From positions 1 to 64,000 of the forward strand of contig SNVD02004312.1 in the NCBI GenBank assembly GCA_013180625.2: a stretch of DNA of 64,000 nucleotides, given 5' to 3'. This DNA is from Boswellia sacra (taxonomy: Eukaryota; Streptophyta; Magnoliopsida; Sapindales; Burseraceae). Both the position numbers and the translations under genes were made by a program. A model generated the notes under the pieces. The model saw only the letters and a list, made by a program, of their open reading frames with translations. It made no database searches and was not told the origin of the DNA. Positions 1 to 11,109 of this stretch are shown here, piece by piece (positions within the stretch are counted from its first letter, which is position 1; every line of letters starts with the position of its first letter).

Positions 1-1110
1 CATGTGACAGAAGGTAAGTGATTCTACACGAAAGACTTTTAGTTAAACCAATGTTGCCGAAGTAGTTTCATTCAAAGTAGAAAAATACTTCCTCAAAGAT
101 AAGAATAATAAATGGCAGATAAGATTGATCGATGACTCTGATAAGAGTAGATAACCTAAACCAATATAGCTTCAAAAAGGAGAGAAAAGCTACGACACTC
201 AATTATAAATAGGCTACACTTTTGATTAACTAGGTATGATAAAACTGAGCACTAACGCCTCCTAATCACCTCTGCCACTATTAGAAATTTGACTTGATTA
301 TTAGAGTGGTCTCACTAGCAACACCGCCAGCACTCCCTTCAAGTTCATTTTCCCTTTGCTTTTGGCATGATCATTTTTAGCAATTCCCAAAGGTCCCTCC
401 ATGTATAATTCATCTGGTAGACAAAAAACAGCGTTAACACTCAACACTGACGATGATTCCTTAATGCGTTGGATTCAATAAAATTGGAACTTATAACAAT
501 TTTGTATCATTTTGTAATTCATATTAGAAAAAGTAAAATAAGATGACTCAATGAATAATTATAAAGTATAGAAAATTAAAGATGAATGATGAATATAAAT
601 TTAGAAAGTGAAATTAGTTAAAGTAATAATGTAATAATTTATAAAAAAATTAAAAAGTGAAATTAATATGTGCGTGGATGTACTTATGTATGTATATTTT
701 CTGTTCTATTTTATATTAGAAAATTTGTAATTTATATTTCCTATGCATTAGGATAATCAGTAAAAAACGGTTAACAATTTTGTGATGCAATCCAAATATT
801 CATAACCATACAACTGGAAATGAAGCTGTTTTGAGTGTGGCTGAGAGAATATAAAAAGAAATATTTATATATAGAATTTTTTTGCACTCTTTATCGCTTT
901 ATGTCAGGGTAAAATTGTTATAAGATAATAAAAAAGGGAGAATAGGAATTAAAAAGTGGGCTCTAAATAGAACCACTCTTTAATTATTTTCACGAAACAT
1001 TTATGGACCCTGTCATCTAGTCAGTTTCACAAGATAATGTTGGCTTGGATTATCTCACTTGGGTTTATAACTTTCAAAAAGTTCTATTATTTGATGTTCT
1101 TAGTTAGACT
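1..1110. other. Intergenic, no gene recognised
   Basis: AT-rich sequence without a convincing reading frame, splice pattern or repeat family on either strand. It lies on the 3' side of the DPB2-like pseudogene, where further exons of that gene would be expected, but I could not recognise any. Confidence 0.5.
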
Positions 1111-1541
1111 AATGCTATTTGCCCTCCACCCTCAACTGAAAGGTCCCCGATTTCTTTATTATCATTATTTCAATAATAAAATTATTTTATAAAATCAAAA
1201 ATCACAAAAGATAAAAAGCAATTAAAAATAATTATAGACTTGTAATTCATATGCTGTTTGCAATCTGATGTATAATGTATAGTTTGCTTCTCCATTGAAA
1301 ATTACTTTTTTTTTAATTGCTTCTCCATTGAAAATTACATTTTTTTTAAACAATCTTTCAACTAAATTAATTTAGGATTTATGTAACTGGGATGTAAAAA
1401 TAGTTTATAGGAAACAAATTAAATATAAATTATGTTAATATCATATTGGATATTAAAGTAATTTATCTTAGGGATAAATTTGTGCTTCAAAAATATTAAA
1501 AAAGTGGGGACCTTTAGGTCAAGGGTGCGGGCAAATAGCAT
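1111..1541. mobile_element. MITE-like element with ~40-bp terminal inverted repeats
   Basis: The left arm (1112-1148, beginning ATGCTATTTGCCC) matches the reverse complement of the right arm (1505-1541), including the shared internal stretch AAAGGTCCCC. About 350 bp of AT-rich, non-coding DNA separates the arms. This is the architecture of a miniature inverted-repeat transposable element. No clear target duplication was found, so the superfamily is undetermined. It lies just beyond the last recognisable DPB2-like exon. Confidence 0.5.
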
Positions 1542-1674
1542 CACTCTACCACAAAACATTCCAACCACGAAAGGATGGCCAAACCTGATGGAAAAAACAC
1601 TCGTGATTGTAATGGTTATGAAGTCTATATGCATCAAAGAATTGGAGAAGCACACAACAATCAACTTAACAAAC

Positions 1675-2334
1675 CTTCATCATCAAGTCCTAGAATAAAC
1701 AGAAATCGACTGTGTTCGCACTTCAATCATTTGCCTAAGCTTGCCAAACTGTAATCTGTATATCCATATTGCATGTTAAGGTTTTTATATATGCAAAAGA
1801 TAAAGCTTTGTTTAAAATATTTTTTAAAAAAAATGGAATTGAATAAGAATGAATAGAGGTTACATTGGTCAGAGCAAAAGCTCCCCATAAATACAAATGA
1901 AGAAGGAACCAGCTCCACACTCTCAAAACCATCAAGGAAAACTTTATCTTTCCCACAACCTTCTCTAAGGACAAGATAGTGATATGATTAAGCTAAGGCG
2001 TTTAAAGAAAAGGTGGGAAGCCAAAACAGTAGAGATTGTGTTTCACCTTCCAAATGTCAGAGAGTATGACAAACATGTCATTAATTGCTCCTTTTCAAGT
2101 TCTGCAAGTCTGAGGTATAGAAAGTACATGGGAAAAATCATGATCATAAACTTGTAATACTCTACAGATAAGAAATGAATTGCATAAGTTCTCTCCAAAC
2201 TGATATGAGGAAAAGAATGGAAAGGATACGATCACCTCTTCTGATAGTGTACCACCACCAAAAAAGTCATGTCCCGCAAGTAACTCGAGTGACTTTTCTG
2301 TGTCCTCCAATAGGGGAGATCCATAAGTAATTAC
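1675..2334 (-). pseudogene. DPB2: DNA polymerase epsilon subunit B (DPB2-like) gene fragment
   Basis: Decayed, intron-containing fragment of the replicative polymerase epsilon B subunit, a non-catalytic calcineurin-like phosphoesterase-fold subunit. Reading the minus strand, exon 2334-2236 is 33 in-phase codons with motifs LEDTEKSLELLAGHDFFGGG. Exon 2109-2047 carries NDMFVILSDIW but has an in-frame TGA. A third block (about 2001-1840) reads LDGFESVELVPSSFVFMG followed by FCSDQCNL, with a frameshift just upstream. A fourth (1755-1675) reads LQFGKL and, after another frameshift, RFLFI. Exons are separated by plausible GT-AG introns, so this is a genomic remnant and not a processed copy. Upstream exons are absent towards 2.57 kb, where element A begins. 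The motif order matches plant DPB2 as I know it. The stop and frameshifts make function unlikely. Confidence 0.72.
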
Positions 2335-2576
2335 CTTCATGATAAACAATTATTAGAATTTCTTAAACCTGTACCTATGCACATTTCTAGTAGCTTTAAG
2401 ACAAACAAATTTCCACTAAAAGTGACATAAATGGCATTAAATAAAAGATATATGTATACACACCAAAAACCAAGACTAGACATGATTACATTCTCCTGTT
2501 TGGTTATCTTAACGGTATTCCAATACATTTTTAGTAAAAATCATGTCATTAGATCTTATACATGCTGTATAAGTTC

Positions 2577-2898
2577 AGTTATGGGTGTTATGTTATTCTT
2601 AACAGCGTGTTGTTAAGATAATCGTGAAAGAGCAACGTCAGAAGAGTGTGTGAAGGACTATGGTTGTGATCGGGGTTGATCAAGTTTACATAGATTAGGT
2701 TAGTGAGTGAGCGGGTGTCTATCATTATAAAGAGTCCAAAGTCGAGTGTAAACACATACAACATAGTGGATTGCAACTCTTGTTGCCGGTGGATGTAGGT
2801 TGGTTATAATAACCAAACCACGTAAAATTTCTGTTCCGATTTACATTATAGTTTTCTGTTATATTTTTCGTAACTTCCATACGCTACAAAACCCAACA
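2577..2898 (+). repeat. Element A 5' LTR remnant (3' third only)
   Basis: Aligns base by base with 15070-15392, the end of the 3' LTR, and ends ACCCAACA before the primer site. The first ~620 bp present in the 3' LTR are missing here. Homology stops at about 2577. Confidence 0.85.
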
Positions 2899-2900
2899 AT

Positions 2901-2915
2901 TGGTATTAGAGCAGG
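2901..2915 (+). other. Element A primer-binding site
   Basis: TGGTATTAGAGCAGG begins two bases after the LTR end. It matches the tRNA-iMet-complementary TGGTATCAGAGC of the other elements except for one C-to-T change. Confidence 0.8.
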
Positions 2916-2956
2916 TACACTAACATACTAGTGTAGATCAGATTTTTTTTGCAGAT

Positions 2957-4787
2957 ATGGAAGGATTTCGAACAGGAGGATCAGTCACTCAACCACTGTT
3001 ACTTGAAGATGTAAACTATGCTTATTGGAAAGTCAAGATGAGAGCTTTCATCAAATCAATTGATGAAAGAGTGTGGACAAGCATTGTTCATGGCTGGACA
3101 CCCCCAACAAAAGCCAATGACGCTGGGTAGTAGATTGAGAAACCACAGAATGAGTGGAGTGAAGCTGAATATCGATTAGCTAGATTGAATTCTAAAGGCA
3201 TCAATGCAATTTTTAATGTTGTCAATCTTTAATAGTTCGGGTTAATTTCAAAGTGCACCATCGCAAAAGAAGCTTGGGATATCCTTGAGGTAAAGAATGA
3301 AGGTACTCAAAGGTTTAAAGAATCTAAGTTGCTTACTTTGACTTCTAAATTTGAAAACTTAGTTATGCATGAAAAAGAAACCATTAGTGAATTTCATACT
3401 AGACTTTGTGAAATTACTAACTTTGCTTATATGCTTGGTGAGGAATATACTGAGGCTAAAATTGTCGGCAAGATACTTAGATCTTTACCAAAAAAATTTT
3501 AGCTAAGGTCATAGCTATCGAAGAAAGCGACAATGTGAAATCATTGCGAGCTGATGAATTGATTGGATCTCTTCAAGCATATGAGATGGGTTTAAAGTCA
3601 AGAAGGAAGGAAAAGAGTATTGTCTTTGTTACTTCTTTAGAAAAAGAAGAAAAAGATGACAGCAATCTTGATGACTCTGATGATGAACTTGTTCATTTGA
3701 CAAAGAATTTTGTCAAATATATGAAGAAAAATCTCAAGAAGAAAAATTCTGAGAACTTTTTTGCTAAAAAATTTCGTAAAGAACCTGCAAAGAAAAAACA
3801 AGAGAAGCTTGAGAGAAAATGTATTCAATGTTATGAATGCAAGGGATTTGGACACATTTAAATTGAGTGTCCTAATTATAAGAAGAAAAAGAGTTTGTGT
3901 GCAACATGGAGTGATGATGACTCAGAAACAGATGAAGAAAACTCCAACAATTTTTTAGCATTCAATGGGACTATTTCAGATAAACAGCAAACTATTGTGT
4001 CTAACGTAACAGAATAAAACAGATCAGACATTGATGAGTCAGATGCTGAGAAGGATGCTGAATATTATGGAGAACTTAAGGAGGCGTATAATGCACTTTA
4101 TGAGATGTGAGAGAAGTTGAAAGTACAGATCAAAACTCTTCAGACTGAACAAGAAGTGCTCAAGAGCGAAATAGCATCTGTAGATGAAAAAATCATAAAA
4201 CCGGAAGCTATTGTGAAAGACAAGACAGAATGTATCCAAAAATTACTGCGTAATTAGATGAGGCAAACAAGTGCATTAATCAACTCAAGATAGGCTCAGC
4301 AAAGCTTGATCAAATTCTGAGTTTAGGCCGTGATAACTCCATCAAACATGGGCTGGGGTATAACGAAAAGAATGGCACTTCAACATCAAAAACAGTGTTT
4401 GTTAAAGCTTCAAATTCTGGTAACACTTCTAACTCAAGCTTTAAAGATGTGACCGATTTTGCTTCCCCAATGAGTTCTTTCAATTCAAATTCAGAAAAGG
4501 TAAGAAAATTTGCTCCTACTTGCTATTTTTGTGGTTTTAAAGGTCACATTAGACCTAGGTGCTACAAATTACAAAATTTTTTGAAGAAAAAGGCAAATCA
4601 GTTTAGACAGTTACATAAGACACGACAGGTTTGGGTTAACAAACATGAAACTCACTGTAAAGTTACTGCACTTAATGTTTCTTCAAATAATGATTGTGCT
4701 TGCTCTAAACATGTGACAGAAAATGAAAAGTGTTTGAAAATTTTCAATCACACAAGTGATGGCAGAACGTGTTTTTTAGAAACTTAG
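2957..4787 (+). pseudogene. Element A gag (UBN2-like, two CCHC knuckles), broken
   Basis: Capsid/nucleocapsid protein of a copia-type element. The start ATG at 2957 opens MEGFRTGG, followed by a YAYWKVKMRAFIKSID segment typical of the DUF4219/UBN2 gag N-terminus. In-frame stops occur at about 3127 and 3229, and a frameshift at about 3500. An acidic, lysine-rich linker follows. The first knuckle, CYECKGFGHI, has a TAA inside it (about 3859, consistent with CAA to TAA). A second knuckle, CYFCGFKGHIRPRC, lies at about 4531-4572. Two knuckles separated by a long linker also occur in the B/C/D gags, but the sequence differs clearly, so this is another family. The frame ends at 4787 and no pol follows. 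Confidence 0.85.
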
Positions 4788-5803
4788 TGAATCAAAGATT
4801 ATCTACAGTGAGTATGTTTCATCTGAGAATCATCTAGTTGACCTGTTCATATAAAGCACTAAGACGCACTGAGATTTGAAAAACTGAGAAAGAACATTGG
4901 CACTTGGCAGTTACTTGAATTATAACAGTGTTCTGTTATATTGTTTATATCTATAGCATCATTAGTCTATTTATAATTAAAGCATGCTTGAGCTGCTTTA
5001 TTGGTATAATTTTGCTAGTAATTTCATGTCAAACACAGAGAGGACTACCAGTATATGATGTGTGAAAGCCATCCATTGAGAGTAACTTCAATGTATTTCG
5101 GAAATATGTTGAGATCACCCACTCAAATGGAAAAGGGCTACCTCTATACATGTGTGAAAGCTACTGTATTAATTCAAAAAATTCACATTGAGATTAACTT
5201 TTGTGTGTGTAAGAAGCATGTCTAAGTTGATCACTCAATTGAATTAAGTGAAAAAATAATATTTATGCTTGATATTTATCCACAGCTCGGGTACATGCTT
5301 GGTTATAAAAGATTATATGATGTCCAGATATTGCTATTAAGTGAATTGTGACTGTTTTCTGTTATGGTTTTTATAACTTATGATCAGTGCTTTATTTCTG
5401 ACTCGGTTTGATTATCTTAAGTGTATTTTGACGTGTCAGAAAGTTCCAGGTCAGCAAGATTGATTTGAGGGGGAGTTTGTTCAAATGCAGGAGTACTTGA
5501 TTTAATTAGTTTCTTATTTTTTTAAATTTTTTTTTTCACATTTATGCACAATTTGAAGAGGTGAACATTTAGTTAGGGGGAGTTTTGTTTGTCATTTTGT
5601 TTTTCTTTTATACTTTGGCACTTGTTCAGAAAACAAGGGGGAGAAGTATGGATGTTTTTCGTGTTATTTAGTTGTTTCTTTGTTTTTTATAGGTTGTCAT
5701 TATAGTCTTTGTTTAAGTGTTTCATTTTAGTTGCATTACATGTACTCATGCATTTTTTTTCAACATTTAGATGTTTTCATCACAAGATGCCAAAGGGGGA
5801 GAT
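4788..5803 (+). other. Element A 3' internal non-coding region with polypurine tracts
   Basis: No coding potential was recognised. Four GGGGGAG tracts occur at 5467, 5576, 5636 and 5792. The last, AAAGGGGGAGAT (5792-5803), directly abuts the 3' LTR and is the priming polypurine tract. One arm of an inverted repeat (5771-5789) lies just before it; its partner is inside the LTR (5847-5865). Confidence 0.75.
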
Positions 5804-6038
5804 TGTTGGTTTTAGATGTGGCATGTGCATTGCATGAGTGATTTGTCATCATGTGATAAAAACATTAAATATGGATAAACATTAAATATGGATACTTTCC
5901 TAATCTCATATATTTTACATATATGTTTTGTATTAGGAGAATTTTAATTAAACTAGGATAAGTTAGGATTTGGAATCCTAGTTGAAATAGGGAGTTTATA
6001 TTTGCATTAATTATCTCTTTATATTAGGATATAGTATC
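5804..6038 (+). repeat. Element A 3' LTR, first part
   Basis: Begins TGTTGG directly after the polypurine tract and is cut at 6038 by element B. The last five bases, GTATC, are the left target duplication of B. The sequence resumes at 14684. Confidence 0.88.
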
Positions 6039-6355
6039 TGTTGACCCAGGTATGGCAACCCAAGAGGGGGGGTGAATTGGGTTTTTATTTATCAATACGG
6101 AATTAGAAAACTTTTCTTGAAAGATCAAAATTATTTAACTCTTTCTTTGAGAATAAAGATGAAGAAGATGAAAATAGAATGCAATCAAGAGAATGGCAAT
6201 AAAGAACAATCACAAGTGCAAGTAAATATAAAGAGATAGGGATAGAGAGAGTGCACACTCAATTTACGTGGTTCGGCAAACCTTGCCTACGTCCACGGGC
6301 TCCTAGCTCTACGAGCTAAGCTTTCCACTAAGTTGTAGAAATCTTTACAACTTGC

Positions 6356-6612
6356 TTGATGAACAACCTCACCAAGACTTTTTCCTTCAACCCTTGATAA
6401 CACCACACCAAGAGTTCTTCTTGATGAACAACCTCACCAAGGCAACTTTCTTCAACCCTTATAACACCACACCAAGAGTTCTTCTTGATGAACAACCTCA
6501 CCAAGGCAACTTCCTTCAACCCTTGATAACACCACACCAAGAGTTCTTCTTGATGAACAACCTCACCAAGGCAACTTCCTTCAATCTTGATAACACACAA
6601 CAAGAGTTCTCT
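6356..6612 (-). repeat. LTR minisatellite, four ~64-bp units (element B 3' LTR)
   Basis: Tandem units each contain GATGAACAACCTCACCAAG and CACCAAGAGTTCTT (plus-strand reading). Four units occur here and four in the partner LTR. In the sense direction the array lies downstream of the TATA box, so it should be transcribed into the RNA leader. Confidence 0.9.
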
Positions 6613-6810
6613 CAAGGATAACTATTATCCTTTACAATAATATCTCACTCTCGCCACAATACAAGAACAAAGATAATTTTTACAACAAAAGTATAACTCT
6701 CTTCAAAGAGTAGATAAATAATATAAAAGCTCTCTAGACTTGATATATCTCTTGCTTTTTGCTTAAAAAAATGCTTCTCTTGCACTGCTTGAATGCATGG
6801 GAGAATGGCT

Positions 6811-6820
6811 CCTTTTATAG
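6811..6820 (-). promoter_or_regulatory. TATA box of element B 3' LTR
   Basis: The sense sequence reads CCTATAAAAGGAGCC, a strong plant TATA box, just downstream of the U3 repeat modules. The same box is in all six LTRs of this family, but it is altered in the 5' LTR of B (CCCATAAAAGG, near 13671) and of D (CCTACAAAAGG, near 35599). Confidence 0.7.
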
Positions 6821-7829
6821 GCAAATGAGATGAACTTAATCAAGTGAAGACACCAACTCCAAATTTTCTGCCCACCATAAAAACTGTAATCTTGTCTTCC
6901 ATTTTTGTCAATGTTCTGTTTGAAATTTGAAAATCTGCAAAACACAAAAGATTTTCAAATTTGAATAAGATTTCCAACGCATTAAGAATTAAGTCATTTG
7001 GATATTTGTAGCTTAAGATATGGCCAAAACACCATTCGGTGCTCATATGACTTGATTTTTCTTTCTTGTGTCAGTCCGCCAAATTGAATGATAATTCTAT
7101 CAGCCTTCTGTTTGAAATTTGAATTTCTTCAAAACATGAAAGATCTGTATATTTGAATAAGATTTCCAAAACATTAAGAATCAAAGCATTTGGATATCTC
7201 TATCTTAAGATATGGCCAAAACACCATTCGGTGCTCATGTGAGTTGATTTTTCTTCTTTGTGTCAGTCCACCGAATTACATGTCAATTATGTCTGCCTTC
7301 TATTTGAAATTTGAATTTTTTCAAAACATATGAAATGTTTTTCATTAATTCATCTTTCCAATGCCGCAAGAATCAAGTCATTTTGATTTTTCTAGCTCAA
7401 GATATGTCCAAAGGAGTATTCGGTGCTCATGTCAGCTGCTTCCATTTGTGTTTCAACTTGCATGATGATTTGGACAACCTTGCACTTGAAATTTGAATTT
7501 CATTAAAACATATGAAATGTTATAAATTGAGTAAGCTTTCCAAAGATCAAGAATCACGTCATTTGGATATTTGTAGAGATATATATGACCAATTGATTGA
7601 ACATTGCTCATGTGTCACATTCCTTGAGTCAATCTTTGTTCTTAAACTTTGGTGCCTTTAACATGTAGTCTTCTCCTTAGCTTCAACACTTCATTTTAAT
7701 AAGCCTCTTCTTGATTTTAAAATTATTTCAATGATCTTACTCTCGCACATAAATAAACATGTTAGTAAATCTCAATTAATCAATGTGTATTGTTATCATC
7801 AAAATTATCATGTAGCCTTAGGGCTAACA

Positions 7830-8058
7830 ATCTCCCCCTTTTTGATGATGACAAATCATTGATTGATTTAAAATATAATCTAAAATCAAGAATGAAAATA
7901 AAAATCAAAAATAAGCAAAAAGAATGGCACTTATTATGAATATAAGCAATCCAACTATTTCTCCCCCTTTTGTTATCATCAAAAAAGATGTAATCAAATT
8001 AACTACTCCCCCTAAATATATTCTCCCCCTTAACATATGCTATCATATTAAAACAAAA
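7830..8058 (-). other. Element B 3' non-coding region and polypurine tract
   Basis: The minus-strand polypurine tract AAAAGGGGGAGAT lies directly before the 3' LTR, with further GGGGGAG tracts upstream. An inverted repeat (7790-7804 with 7840-7854) brackets the tract and the LTR start. Confidence 0.8.
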
Positions 8059-11000
8059 TTAAGACATATCCAACATGCCTAATTCTCTTCTAATTATGCT
8101 AAATCTATCTTGACTAAGGGGTTTAGTAAATATATCGGCTAATTGTTTATCGGTGGGAACAAATTCTAAAGAAATATTACTTTTTTGCACATGATCTCTA
8201 ATAAAATGATGTCTAATCTCTATATGCTTAGTCCTAGAGTGTTGTATGGGATTTTTTGAAATGTTTATGGCACTTGTATTGTCACATTTGATGGGAATAT
8301 GATCAAATACCACACCATAATCTTTTAAAATTTGTTTCATCCAAAGAGCTTGTGCACAACAACTTCCTACTGCAATATACTCGGCTTCCGCGGTTGATAA
8401 TGCAACAGAATTTTGTTGTCTACTAAACCATGATACTAATGCATGTCCTAGAAAATGGCAAGAGCCACTAGTGCTCTTTCTATCAAGAAGACTTCCAGCA
8501 AAGTCCGCATCGAATAACTAATTAGATCAAAATTATCACACTTAGGATACCAAAGACCTAGATTTATGGTACCAAGAAGATATCTAAATATCCTCTTTAC
8601 AGCCTTAAGGTGAGATTCCTTTGGACAAGATTGAAATCTAGCACACATACACACACTAAACATAATATCAGGTCTACTAGCAGTTAAATACAAAAGAGAG
8701 CCAATCATATCTCGATATTTTGTTACCTCAACATCTTTTCCTTTCTCATCTTTGTCAAGCTTGGTTAATGTACCCATAGGTGTGTTATATGTCCTTGAAT
8801 TATCCATGCCAAACTTCTTGAGAAGATCTCTTGTGTATTTAGCTTGATTTATGAAGATCCCATCCATTGATTGCTTATTTGAAGTCCAAGGAAGAAATTT
8901 ATTCTCCCATTAAGCTCATTTCAAATTCTTGTTGCATACACTTGGAAAATTCTTCACACATAGAAATATTAGTAGCACCAAATATAATATCATCAACATA
9001 GATTTGAACAATTAATAAATCATCATTTTTTGTTTTAACAAAAAGAGTAGTATCAACTTTTTTCATTTCGAAACCATTATCAATGAGAAATTTGCTCAAT
9101 CTATCATACCATGCTCTTGGTGCTTGTTTCAAGCCATAAAGTGCCTTTTTGAGTTTGAAAACATGGTTTGGAAAATCATGATTTTGAAAACCAAGAGGTT
9201 GCTCTACATATACTTCCTCCATAATGTAACCATTTAAAAATGCACTTTTGACATCCATTTGATATAATGTAAAATTTTTATAACATGCAAATGCACACAA
9301 CATTCTAATTGATTCTAATCTAGCAACCGGTGCAAAGGTTTCCTCATAATCAATACCTTCTTCTTGATTGTATCCTTGAGCAACAAGTCTAGCTTTGTTT
9401 CTAATAATGGTGCCATTTTCATCTACTTTATTTCTAAAAATCCATTTAGTGCCTATAATAGAATGATTTTTAGGTCTAGGGACTAATTCCCAAACTTGAT
9501 TTCTCTCAAATTGATTCAATTCTTCTTGCATAGCTAAAATCCAACTTTCGTCATTTTCGGCTTCTTTAAAAGATTTTGGTTCAAATAGAGAGACAAAAGC
9601 AAAATGATTACAAAAGTTCTTAAAAGAAGATCTAGTTTTCATACCTTGTGATGGTTCACCAATAATGAGATCTTTAGGGTGAGCTTTTGCATACCTCCAT
9701 TCCTTTGGTAATTCTTGGGAAGAATCATTTACTTCCTCAGCTTTTCTTGTTGAAGTTGCAATTCATCTTGGCTCTTTTTATCAAGCCTTGATTCCTTGAT
9801 TTGCCTTTCTACCTCAACAATATCATCATCTAAATTCTTTGAAGAAATAACATTAGTTTCATCAAATTCAACATGCATACATTCTTCAATAGTAAGAGTC
9901 TTTTTGTTAAAAACTCTATATGCTTTACTATGGTTGGAGTAGCCAACAAAAATTCCAACATCGGTTTTTGCATCAAATTTTCCAAGGTTATCCTTAGTGT
10001 TTAAAATAAACCATTTACATCCAAAAACTTTAAAAAATCTAATGTTGGGTTTTCTTCTTTTCCAAAGTTCATAAGGAGTTTTCTTTATTAAAGCTTTAAT
10101 ATAGACTCTATTGATTATAAAGCATGCGGTATTAACGGCTTCGGCCCAAAAATATTTTGGCAAATTATTTTTAAGTAACATGGTCCTAGCCATTTCTTGG
10201 ATAGTCCTATTTTTCCTCTCAACAACACCATTTTGTTGTAGAGTTCTAGGTGAGAAAAAATTATGTTCAAAACTATTTTCATCACAAAGATTTTCAAATG
10301 CAACATTGTCTACTTCACCACAATGATCACTCCTAATGGACACAATAGAATACCCTTTTTGATTTTGGACTCTTTTTGCAAATTTTGAAAAAGCTTGTAT
10401 GGCCTCATTTTTAGTTTTCAAGAATAATACCGAAGTGAATCTTGAATAATCATCCACAATAACAAAAACATAATACTTTCCACCAAGGCTTTGAGTTCTT
10501 GATGGTCCAAATAAATCCAAATGAAGTAATTGTAAGGGTTTATTTGTTGAAATAAATTTCTTTTGTTTAAAAGAAGTTCTCACTTGTTTTCCAAATTGAC
10601 AAGCATCACAAATTTTATCTTTTTCAAATTTTATTTTTGGAAGACCATCAACTAAATCATTTTAGAAATTTTTGAAATTGTGTCCATGCTAGCATGACCT
10701 AATCTTCTATGCCATAACCAAGCATCATGATTAACAATGAAACAATTTTCTACATGATCATTAACATCAATATCAATTTTATAAATATTACCAAATCTAT
10801 TACCAACAAATAATGTCTTATTGTTACTAACATCCTTAATCACACATCTATTAGGCTCAAAAGTAACAAATATCCCTTATCACACAATTGACTAATGCTA
10901 ATCAAATCATGTTTTAAACCATGAACAAGCAAAACATATTTAATAATAGGTGAAGAAGGGTTACCAATATCACCATGTCCCATTACCCTTCCTTTGACAT

Positions 11001-11109
11001 TATCACCGAATGTCACATATCCTCCTTTATTCATGATTAATCTTGAGAACTTGGAGGCATCTCCGGTCATATGCCTTGAGCATCTGCTATCTAAGTACCA
11101 CTTGTGTTT
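8059..11109 (-). pseudogene. Element B protease-integrase-RT-RNase H, broken
   Basis: Copia-order pol. The protease region starts at WYLDS (about 11100), where the usual DSGCS reads DSRCS, followed by RHMTGD. The GAG-pre-integrase (WHRRLGHASMDTIS) lies near 10700. The integrase core with LDLFGPSRT and DDYSRFTS, then NGVVERKNRTIQEM, is at about 10530-10180. Reverse transcriptase with [14 protein letters not shown] and YVDDIIFG motifs is at about 9400-8970. RNase H with a [12 protein letters not shown] segment is at 8340-8059. Breaks include 1-bp frameshifts near 10660, 9740, 8890 and 8515, and altered residues such as HCGEVD for HGGEVD. The frame is offset by -1 from gag, as in C and D. Confidence 0.9.

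Larger units (their letters stand above)
6039..7829 (-). repeat. Element B 3' LTR
   Basis: On the minus strand it runs TGTTAGCCC to GGGTCAACA. U3 contains about four degenerate ~190-bp modules (7640 down to 6910), each with the motif GAGCACCGAATG or a derivative. A TATA box follows at 6811-6820, and then four copies of a ~64-bp tandem repeat (about 6356-6612). Confidence 0.92.

Noticed and set aside
2571..2580. AAGTTC at the truncated 5' border of element A matches AAGTTC after its 3' LTR, like a target duplication.
   Set aside because: The LTR itself contains AGTTACAGTTA at the corresponding place, so the match can be residual LTR homology. It was not used as a duplication.
6328..6615. Minus-strand 95-codon frame through the LTR minisatellite.
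   Set aside because: It is the repeat read in alternating frames (the unit is not a multiple of three), so not a conserved protein.
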